Origin: Protostelium mycophagum
Taxonomy: Eukaryota; Evosea; Variosea; Protosteliida; Protosteliaceae
Assembly: GCA_002081555.1 (NCBI GenBank)
Contig: MZNV01001689.1
Span: 1 to 21,043, forward strand
Direction of reading: 5' to 3'
Length of the DNA: 21,043 bases
Shown here: positions 9,039 through 17,000 of the stretch, piece after piece
Position numbering within the stretch: the first letter of the stretch is position 1
Layout: each line of letters opens with the position of its first letter
Notes under the pieces: model-generated
What the model was told of the DNA's origin: nothing
Seen by the model: the letters and a program-made list of their open reading frames with translations, nothing else
The model's database searches: none
Made by a program: the position numbers and the translations under genes

Positions 9039-9901
9039 CTTCGAATTGTCCAAGAAACAGTCTGTGAACGTGAATCTGTCGGTAGTGGCTCACGTTCAAA
9101 ATCTCACAGAAAAACTACCAGGAGCGCTGGGAGAACATTTTTCTAGTGAGGAATGAGGCGGAACTCTGGTCACTGATGAGCTCTTCTGGCGCTTCTGGTG
9201 GTTTTTCTGGCGTAACTTTTTTTGCCGCTCACCAACACTCTTTGCCGCTTCTCCCAAGACTATCATAGTTTTTCTTGACTTGCATCTTGTGAATTGAAAG
9301 AGATTTCTCGTGAAATGAAGGAATTTATTTTTGGTGGAAGGCATCATTGTACAATCTATAAAATAGCAAAGAGATAAATTCGAGTACATCTACGTATCTC
9401 TTATTCAAAATCGTCTGCAGATCCAGTGTTCTGTCTCACTCTGGCCAAGTGGCTGGTCTCACTTTTTCTGTCGACGCGTGTTCATGCACAGTCTACATTT
9501 GAGTGAAAGTAATGGTTCCCTCTCTTGCTGAACCCATAGGTCACGTGACAGAGCCTCATGTGTGGGGGCAGGGGCCTGGCTAACTATACAATCACCATCT
9601 AAAAGTTACACCAGAAGGTAGAGTGAGGTCTACTTGAGCAACTGAGAGATCGACGGGGCCAATATCGATGGGTCGATGACTGTCGAATTGAAATGTACTG
9701 CAGACCCGTCTGATGATCATCATCGATAAATGGCCTTAGTCTGGATCCACCTTGTCGGTGTCGATTAGATCTCGTCCACCGACGTCAAAAGCAGGCGTCT
9801 AATTTTTAGGTATAATACCTTGTTGTGAAAAGGTTACAAATCATCTTTGAAATATTTGTGGGATTCATTTTTTGGACTTCAAAGTCCGCCTACAAGATCC
9901 A
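9039..9901. other. Unresolved stretch with coding-like fragments
   Basis: No complete gene model could be built. On the minus strand a frame ending at the TAG 9115-9117 (about 9216-9118) reads VTPEKPPEAPEELISDQSS then ends FSQRSW; the preceding coding-like frame (9355-9220, MMPSTKNKF...GEAAKSVGERQKK) meets it at an A7 run (9217-9223) one base out of phase. Between 9500 and 9800 several short frames look coding on both strands (minus: a candidate 41-bp intron whose RC begins GTGGATCC, ending at 9711), but no chain is consistent. Possible readings are a decayed gene, local assembly error, or a small gene with unusual splicing. Confidence 0.3.
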
Positions 9902-10257
9902 ATGAAGAGACTGTTGTACATATTCTTCATGTGGCTTTACTTATTATCCCCAACCTTACCAAGAAGAAAAAAAGCGAAAAGCAATCATACAAGATCACAA
10001 ACAGTGAGCCTCCCGACTTTAAAAACAAAAAGTGCGAGTGGAGCGTGCTGGTGAAAGGCTCTGGACAAGTTTATCTTGTCGACATTAATTGTCGAAAACG
10101 AGGATTCCCGCCTAAATCAAATTCAAAATTTGAAGACCCATAGATACATCTGGCAACAGGAGGTCTAATTATTAATCGTATTCTTCTGTTTCTGGACTGT
10201 TGCAGTTGTCTCCACACCCTTGTAACCACAAAATGTACAACCAAACAAAAGAATTAA
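9902..10257 (+). CDS. Possible secreted cysteine-containing protein, frame interrupted
   Basis: An ATG at 9902 opens a strong signal-peptide-like sequence (MKRLLYIFFMWLYLLSPTLP). A different frame from about 9960 reads SEKQSYKITNSEPPDFKNKK, then CEWSVLVKG and YLVDINCRKRG. The two frames meet at an A7 run (9967-9973) and differ by one base. A third frame, joined over a plausible 43-bp intron (10163-10205), reads SGNRSCLHTL and ends in CTTKQKN with a TAA at 10255-10257. Its AATAAA overlaps the stop, as in other genes here, supporting a real 3' end. So this is either a functional gene with unrecognised splicing or sequence error, or a young pseudogene. No family is assigned. Confidence 0.3.
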
Positions 10258-10288
10258 ATAAAATGGTGGAATATAAATCTTCAATAAA

Positions 10289-10294
10289 TTTATT
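10289..10294 (-). terminator. AATAAA overlapping the Ras-like stop, inside a two-way palindrome
   Basis: The minus strand reads AAA TAA A, so AATAAA contains the stop codon. It forms half of the perfect palindrome AATAAATTTATT (10283-10294), which also puts AATAAA on the plus strand at 10283-10288. A second plus-strand hexamer lies at 10257-10262. One short palindrome may therefore serve both convergent transcripts. Confidence 0.5.
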
Positions 10295-11091
10295 TGGCGG
10301 GCTTTTTACCCCTGGTAACTGTCCTCGCGATAGAGTCGAAGACTTCACCGATGTTGAGTCCACTCGCAGCACTCGTCTCTATAAATGACATTCCCAAACT
10401 CTTTGCCAGCTCCTCCCCTTCTGCTTTACTTACTTGCCGCTGGCCTTTCAATGTTTAGTCGAATGTTGTTGTTATGTGCCCTCACTCTCAAGATCGGCTT
10501 TATTTCCGACGAGAATCATCGGTACGTATTCTTTGTCTTTCACGCGCATGGTCCTCTCTCTAAACTCTCTATAGAATATTATTTATCGTGGATATACGGT
10601 TCACGACTGTACTCACGCAACCTCTTTGAAACTCTTTTTATCAGTGATGCTATATACCTGATTTGATGTTGGTATAAAGTCGTAAGGTTCATCGCGAAAA
10701 GATGTAAAAACTCACAATAACAAATCCTTCTCCTCCTCGCATGTAAACCTCTCTTAACTCAATGTATTCCTCCTGGCCGGCTGACGATGTAAGACTGACA
10801 TATCGACACTGCCCTCTCTTACCTGTGTCCAAGATGTCCAAAGTTATGCTCTGTCCATCTAATTTAATGTCTTTTCTGTAACTATCCTCGATTCTGAGAA
10901 AGATAAGGAAGTTAATCAAAAGAAGATCTCCCTTACGTGGGATTATAGGTATCGTTGAATTTACTATGGACAAATCGGTAAGTGATTGCAGACTTTCCAA
11001 CACCTCCATTTCCAAGCATAACGACCTTGATCTCTCTCGGTGCGGCGTCCCCATCCCCGCCCTTTTGTTCAGAAGAGGAAGCACAACCCAT
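10290..11091 (-). CDS. Ras/Rap-like small GTPase with N-terminal acylation motif
   Basis: Predicted 189-residue Ras-superfamily GTPase. Six exons: 11091-10937, 10893-10823, 10780-10716, 10657-10617, 10568-10486 and 10444-10290. All G motifs are intact: P-loop GNGGVGKS (residues 27-34), switch I YNPTIEDSY, switch II DTAGQEEY (Gln78, equivalent to Ras Gln61), NKAD (133-136) and ETSAA (161-165). Most unusual are the ends. The protein starts [10 protein letters not shown], a classic N-myristoylation site (Gly2, Ser6) with an adjacent palmitoylatable Cys3, and finishes [11 protein letters not shown] with no CAAX cysteine. Membrane attachment would then be through the N-terminus rather than C-terminal prenylation. 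It sits head to head with V-ATPase c. Closest subfamily (Ras, Rap or Rit-like) is not certain. Confidence 0.85.
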
Positions 11092-11516
11092 CTTGATGGG
11101 TGGTTATTCTCTCTGGCGGTTTAAAAAATGGCAGCAACCGTCTTTTTGACACTTTTTTTCCGTCTTTCCTTGTAAGAAATCAAGAAATACCACAAATAGC
11201 AGCCTCCCACTTCGCTCTTCACCATCTATACTTTGGTTATATTACTTCAAGCCCTGTTCCGTTATTTCTTGAAGTTGCGGTTGTCCTGGTCTGCTCCCAA
11301 GCATGCTCCTGGAATATACAACGCGCAACAGCATGCCTTTGTACGTGTGTTGGCTGTGTAAAAGGTGTGCCATCACGGTGTTGAACAGCACCACCACCAG
11401 AACCGTGGCGGTGTGGTGCGATCATTCAAAGAAGAGAAAAAAGAAAATTGTTTTTATAACGATCTACAATTGCTTGACTTCTCCTCGCGAGGTCAAATCA
11501 CGTTCGATCTTGCATA
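11092..11516. other. 425-bp divergent spacer, possibly with a small gene
   Basis: This is the widest divergent gap in the window, between the Ras-like and V-ATPase c starts. Part of it (11230-11430) is less AT-rich and open in several frames on both strands, including a minus frame at 11425-11237 and a plus frame from an ATG at 11128 with a hydrophobic start (MAATVFLTLFFRLSL) followed by a GTAAGA donor. Several acceptors are possible and none gives a recognisable protein, so no gene is called. The last 100 bases before 11517 should hold the V-ATPase promoter. Confidence 0.35.
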
Positions 11517-12072
11517 ATGAGCGACGCCACAGAACCTGTTGCTGCTTTCTTCGGTTTTGCCGGAAGTGCTTTCTCCCTCATCTTTGCATGTGAGTTCTGA
11601 AAGATGGATCAATATCATATCCCCTCTAAAGACCCCAGGCTCGGGAGCAGCGTATGGAACAGCTAAGGCTGGAACAGGTATTGCCTCCATGGGAGTTATG
11701 AAACCCGAACTTGTGATGAGATCTATTATCCCTGTCGTTATGGCTGGAGTTATTGGAATTTATGGACTTATCATTTCTGTGATCATCGCCTCAAAAGGTG
11801 AGTGTTACCCTCCAGTATTTTTCTGAATATCGTCCTCAGTTCAGGCTATCAAATACACCGCATTTAATGCCTTTGCCGCTCTCGGTGGTGGGCTTTGCGT
11901 TGGACTTTCTGGTCTTGCCGCTGGTTTCGCAATCGGAATGGCCGGAGATGCAGGAGTGAGGGCAACCGCTCAACAGCCCAGACTTTTTGTGGGCATGATC
12001 CTCATTCTCATTTTTGCTGAGGCCTTGGCGCTGTATGGTCTCATCGTCGGTCTTATTTTGGCCAGCAAATAG
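11517..12072 (+). CDS. ATP6V0C: V-type proton ATPase proteolipid subunit c
   Basis: Predicted 154-residue c-ring subunit of the V0 sector; animal orthologues are about 155 residues. Exons are 11517-11589, 11639-11797 and 11840-12072; introns are 49 and 42 bp. Four membrane helices are visible. Helix 1 has [15 protein letters not shown]. The segment [15 protein letters not shown]...[18 protein letters not shown] is near identical to other animals. Helix 4 carries the proton-binding glutamate, Glu138, in [12 protein letters not shown]. The protein acidifies lysosomes, endosomes and secretory vesicles. It starts [13 protein letters not shown]. It is by far the most conserved protein in the window and a good anchor for splice-site conventions. 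It converges on the CSL-like gene with 66 bp between stop codons. Confidence 0.95.
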
Positions 12073-12138
12073 TGCCTTGAATATAACCTCGAAATCACAT
12101 TTATTCCTTCTTATTCATGGATGGAACTCAAAATTGTT

Positions 12139-13157
12139 TCATGTCAGGTATATAAATTCTAGACATCGGTCACCGTCGATCTCTCCCTCTAACGGATGGT
12201 AATTCGAAACCTGAAAATATGATCATCGCAGTCGTAATTCACTGCATACCTTCACAGGCACTTTTGTCTCTACAGTCAAATCTGGTCTCTTCGGAGCCAA
12301 AACGGTGATGATATTATCTTCGGCGTCTAAAATACTCGCACGTTCATGACCAAAGAAGACCACCATCCCGGCTTTGTCTGTGAATTGACATCCCTTTATC
12401 CATACCTGATCATCATCAGTTCTATAATAAATGGTGTGTGCTCACCTCTGTCTCTGTTGCATTAGACCCAAAGGTGGGTTTGAGATCCACGATGATTGGT
12501 TTGTCTGTACACAATTAGTAAGTCTCCATGAGCTAATGATTGTACATACTGAGTGGCTGTTTCTTTTTGTTTGAGGTAACAATGAAGGGGTGTGATTCAA
12601 TGATCTCCTCGTAAAGAGTGTTCCTTGGATCATCTGATCTCATGTACTTCACAGAGAATACCAACTGGACAAAGTAAACCCACTGATAGACAACAACACT
12701 TCACCTTGAATTTCTGGCCATCTGAAGTCCCAAGGCATTTCAATACAAAGCTGGCTCGTTTTTCAATGTCTAAATCTTTTTGTAATGGTCCATGTAAAAG
12801 ATTTTGTCCAGTCGAACTCTGATCTGAGTGGGTCAATCCAAGTGACGAGTTCAAGAATCTACCTGCATTTCCAGTGTCGTAGATAAGACGGACTGTGCAA
12901 GTTCCAACAACCGATGGTAAGCCCGTTGCCTGTATTGGGCAAACGATTATTGGATTAGGGAGGAGATAACGATTCTCATTTTTGTATGATTTTCTTTGTT
13001 TTTCATGAGGTTGCTGTTGAATTTTAAAGAGGCATTCACCAGGGGGAATGAGAACTGTTGGTCGAGTTGGATCGATCAAAGAAGGTGTCGCATTAGGACT
13101 TCCTATACTAATATCCTCAATTTCGTCGTATTGTCTCTTCAGTCCGTTTTCAGCCAT
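12139..13157 (-). CDS. CSL/RBP-J-like IPT transcription factor lacking the beta-trefoil
   Basis: Predicted 265-residue protein. Exons are 13157-12863, 12823-12705, 12646-12550, 12504-12446, 12405-12250 and 12210-12139. The N-terminal half resembles the Rel-like N-terminal domain of CSL: KSYKNENRYLLPNP (RBP-J: KSYGNEKRFFCPPP), GNADQ (GNSDQ), DIEKRASFVL (DSDKRKHFML) and SHPFIVTSNKKKQ (SKRIKVISKPSKKKQ). It then passes directly into an IPT domain (KPIIVDLKPTFGS to the C-terminus, with VVFFGHERASILD). The ~150-residue beta-trefoil that separates these parts in CSL is absent, and the introns are too short to hide it. The 39-bp in-frame intron 12824-12862 interrupts the GNADQ motif. NFAT/Rel shares the RHR-IPT order, so a divergent Rel-type protein is the main alternative. 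The key arginine-rich loop is poorly conserved, so DNA binding is unproven. Confidence 0.6.
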
Positions 13158-13487
13158 CCAAATGCGTGTTTCAATCAATTCGCGATTTGTGTTTGTGTGA
13201 AAAACATGGAGCATCGATTTCATCGGAATGCGACGTCGACAATCATTCAGGCAGGTTTACGATTTGTAGGTCTATTGCCTTCCCTCAACCTATTGGAGCA
13301 AGAGATCTGTGAGAATGACTGTACAATATCAATTTCTATATGAAATTGATAAACCAGGATTGAGGTGTGAGACACAAGGATGCTCAAAACTTCTTTACCT
13401 GTTTTTACAATCAGCCAAAATATAATAATTGCATTGATTGTGATTGTCCTTCTCAAAATGCTGTAGGATCTGATCAAACATGTAAGG
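13158..13487. other. Spacer upstream of the CSL-like gene
   Basis: No supported gene. A 10-bp perfect inverted repeat, TATCAATTTC-tatat-GAAATTGATA, spans 13327-13351. The frame of the unidentified 64-residue ORF could alternatively be spliced from 13494 into a frame that ends at 13247, but the resulting tail is AT-biased and unconvincing. The in-frame ATGs upstream of 13157 (from 13223) leave open a CSL-like start 22 codons earlier. Confidence 0.4.
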
Positions 13488-13762
13488 TTACTCACCATTC
13501 AGGTCTGGATTCTGTACAGGTGTGTATTTATTCTCTTGGGCTCTCTTCTCTGCCTCTGTGCTGTTCATTCCAAGCCTGTTATAATTCTCCTCAAAGAGTT
13601 GCTTGAAGTGAAAGATGTAGTTGTAATTATTCGATTATGATTTAGTAATGATTTATTATCATGTTGTCTTGTGCTCCTGACTCTGCAGGTCTTTAGGGCT
13701 GCATTCTGGAAAAGTCCAAAATTTCCTGTTGCAGTTGGTGGCCTTGCATCACCTCTATACAT
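13488..13762 (-). CDS. Unidentified 64-residue ORF, two exons
   Basis: Exons 13762-13682 and 13601-13488 join in phase over an 80-bp GT-AG intron. The predicted peptide starts MYRGDARPPTATGNFGLFQN, continues QLFEENYNRLGMNSTEAEKR and ends TPVQNPDLNGE. Codon usage and the charged, helical second half look coding. The last codons overlap a strong GTGAGT donor (13494-13489), so a further exon is possible. The segment LFEENYNRLG recalls short ciliary microtubule inner proteins, but this is only a weak resemblance and no family is assigned. It lies between the Sec8 stop and the CSL-like start, on the same strand. Confidence 0.4.
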
Positions 13763-14011
13763 AGAAGAATACAATGACACATTGAGGCACGAACTGACTA
13801 TCACCAATCCTTTATCAAGATTATACCATAAAGTGGATTGAGAAACTCAGCATAACTCAGCATATGAGAAAGAGTTGAATAATTCCTTTGAAAGGCAGCT
13901 TCGTAGAAATGTTTCGGTAAACCAAATCTGCAAATAAAGCTAAACAATATTTGGACTGACATTTGGGGTTTACAGACACCCTTATCCTTTAAACAAGTAA
14001 CAGGCATACAA
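13763..14011. other. Spacer downstream of Sec8
   Basis: A minus-strand open frame covers most of it (14007-13801, FGLPKHFYEAAF...) but has no match to a known family, no splice connection in phase to its neighbours and an AT-biased composition. It is treated as the Sec8 3' UTR and the promoter of the small gene. Confidence 0.4.
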
Positions 14012-17000
14012 TTATTGGTTTATCACAGATTGAAATGACTTGTTGATTGTCTGTGAGAGATTCCCCAGCCCATCCCACAGGAATGTGGTTCCCATCTTGG
14101 TCTTCTGAAGTGTAGAGAAGAACTCATCAAGAGAGACCAGGGTGTTCTCTAGCACGACATTCCTTCTATTGGCGGCTTTGTACTCTAATATCGTCTTGAT
14201 CGTCTTGATCTCTTCCAATGTGTTGATGCGGTTCTCTGACATTGACGTCTTGATCTGTGCGAGCAACTCCTAAGCGACTTCAGAAATAGTCTAATAATAG
14301 GTTATACTGACATCTTCTGTTGAGTTGAGTAGAAGGTAGTATCTTCTGACTTTGTTGAAGTAGCTCTCTTTAAATTGTACAATGTTGGTGAGGTTTTGCT
14401 GCAACGCGAAGACGTTTCGGCACATCTTGAGGACACCATTCTTATTGATTGTCTTTATCTTTCTCAATAATGATTTTATCAAGACATTAGATATCAGTGG
14501 TGGTAATGAGTAGAATAAATATCTGTACGTCTTAATCTTTACAGCAATTAATGATCATACCTCAATTTGATTCTGGGAAGGTGTGGGGAGAGCGTCTCTT
14601 CTATATTGGATAGTTCTCTATTCAATTCGATGATGGCGGCATCAGGTTCTAATACTTCAGAATCCAGGTGATAAGATGTCTGTACTTGATCAGATGATGA
14701 CAAGTATGATGTCATATACCTGTGTCGCCTCGCTGAGATGATAATAGCAGTGTACACGTAATTCAGTCCTTATTGCGTAGAGGCTCAATATGGAGACCTT
14801 GTATGTTTATATGAGATCTGATCTGCCAAACACATCACTCACCTCTGCCAACTTCTGGTTGATCTTCAGAAGATCAGGCTCTAGATCAGCCAATGTCGGG
14901 ATCTCCATGTCGCCCATCACACCAAATGTAGAGGGAACCCTGCTCAACTTGTCCTTCTTCATATTTACGGATGCTTCTTTCAATGATTCTATGGGTGTTG
15001 TGAACAACCTCTGTAGTTCCACGAGCAGCCATTCCTGTCATTGTCATCTCTATTCGTATGATCATGACGACGTGATCATGCAGACTCACGAGACTGTTGT
15101 TCATATTTGCGAGAGTGTCTATCTTTGTGGTGTCTGTGATGAGTGAAGACTTTGGCAGAGTGAGTTGATTTATGGTGAAAGGATTCATGATGTTGTTGTT
15201 GTCACTCCCCATCAATGAGGGGTCATTGATTTGTGCCGGGGTAATACCGGGTAGAGATATTACTCCAGTCGCGCTCTGCGTTGCGGCGAGAAATACATTT
15301 GATATGGGATAACTGTTTGGAAATAATGAAGCCTCTATAGCTAGCTCTATCTCGTGGAACGCGTCAGACTCTTCCTGAAAATTGTGTCAATGGTGTTAAT
15401 AACAAGGGCACCAGAAAGCCGCGCGAAGTGAGGCACGAAATGATAAAAATATAAAAGATATTTTGCAGCCGTAAATCGGCAGAAATACACAAAAGGCCAA
15501 TGACTTGTTTTTAATTTCATGTTGTGATCATCACCACGCATCGTCTTTCTCGACTTACCGATGTAGACTTATTTGAAGGTCTGTGCTTCTGATCTATAGA
15601 TACGTGTGACACGGCCTTCATCTCTCTGGTGCTCCAGATTGGATCTGTATTTAGTAACTGAACGATCTCCACATTCTCCAATCTCTTTCCCGTCTCCGTG
15701 TCGTGGAGAATTTCGTCCGTTTTTTCTTTGCATGCGGTGAGGAATGCTATCAAGATTCCCTTGTAGATATTAAAAAGTTGATATTTACTGAGCAACATGA
15801 CACATATTAGATATTGAAACGTCAGTTGATTCATCATGTTTTGTATACTGCAGATACTTATACTGCGGCTCTGCCGCAAATGTCTATACGTATATTTATA
15901 TTGCGGAGCAATAAAAAACAAATATATAATACCTGGAGTACTTCTATAAATGCTCTCGTGTACGTTGGCATGGTGACGATGTTGACTACGAGCTCTTGCA
16001 CTATTTGGAAGATGTGTATGACAGAGTGGAATAATGGCCTCTCTGTCGTGTCGGATATTGATTTCGGATACTCTGACACATCGACTAATTTAAATGCCTC
16101 AAATCCTACAACATAATTCAATTGTTATATTTATCATTATATTTCCATTTGATAATTTAATTTTATCATTATAATTTATATTTTATTTTTTCAAATTAAA
16201 GATTATTCAGGTTCATTTCAGAATTTTGAAAAATATAAAAATAAACCAAAGTAAAATATAAATCATTATTTCAACATGAAAATAGTGATTCATCACAAAA
16301 AGCAATCACCTCTGATGGACTCATCTAATCGATCTTGGTAATCCCCTCTTATATATCCGAGGAAAGTGTTCACCACGTAGTCATCAATAAAAAATTTGAT
16401 ACCAACATGCTTTAGCATGGAATTTCTACCACTGTCATGTTCGTCAGAATATCCATCAGAAAAATATCCTCACATCTTTGGTAATATATCGATGACGTGT
16501 TGATCAAAGGACAGAATGATGGAATAAATAGGTGTTAAGTTGTGTGGATCAGCATCAATTATGGGTTGGCCGAATGAATATGACATAGAATTCGTTTCTG
16601 TCCTCTCTTCCGCTGCGGTTTTGAAGGTTGCAGCAGACGAATTCGAAAAACTGAACAGCTGCGCTGATTAATATAAATTAATATAAATATAAATACGATA
16701 TTCACTTTTTCGCGCCTGGACAATACGTGGCCTGCACCAGTGACGCTCCCCCCAACCTGATTGCTCCTCTCTTTAAATTCATTTCCGAGATGTAGACCGA
16801 CTAGTGTCTCTATCTACACGATTGTAAATGGACTGATGTGATGGTATTTGTACTTGTAGTTGCATGACCCTCCAAACACTATTGATGTCATACGGATTGG
16901 GTATACATCTCTTCATCGCTGTGATATCATCATTTTGTTGTGTGTCATATCTTGAGATATCTTACGTCTCTTGGATCCTGGAGAGTTATATTGATTGAAT

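Noticed and set aside
12139-13157. Annotation as NFAT or NF-kB
   Set aside because: The RHR-IPT order fits, but KSYKNENR, GNADQ and DIEKRASFVL match CSL better and the Rel recognition loop is absent. Kept as the main alternative.
13801-14007. Minus-strand frame FGLPKHFYEAAF as a Sec8 C-terminus
   Set aside because: Sec8 ends at 14012 in frame after NKSFQSVINQ at the expected length, and no in-phase donor connects the two.
15814-16116. Plus-strand open frame of about 100 codons
   Set aside because: Antisense of Sec8 exons that align with human Sec8 in order.
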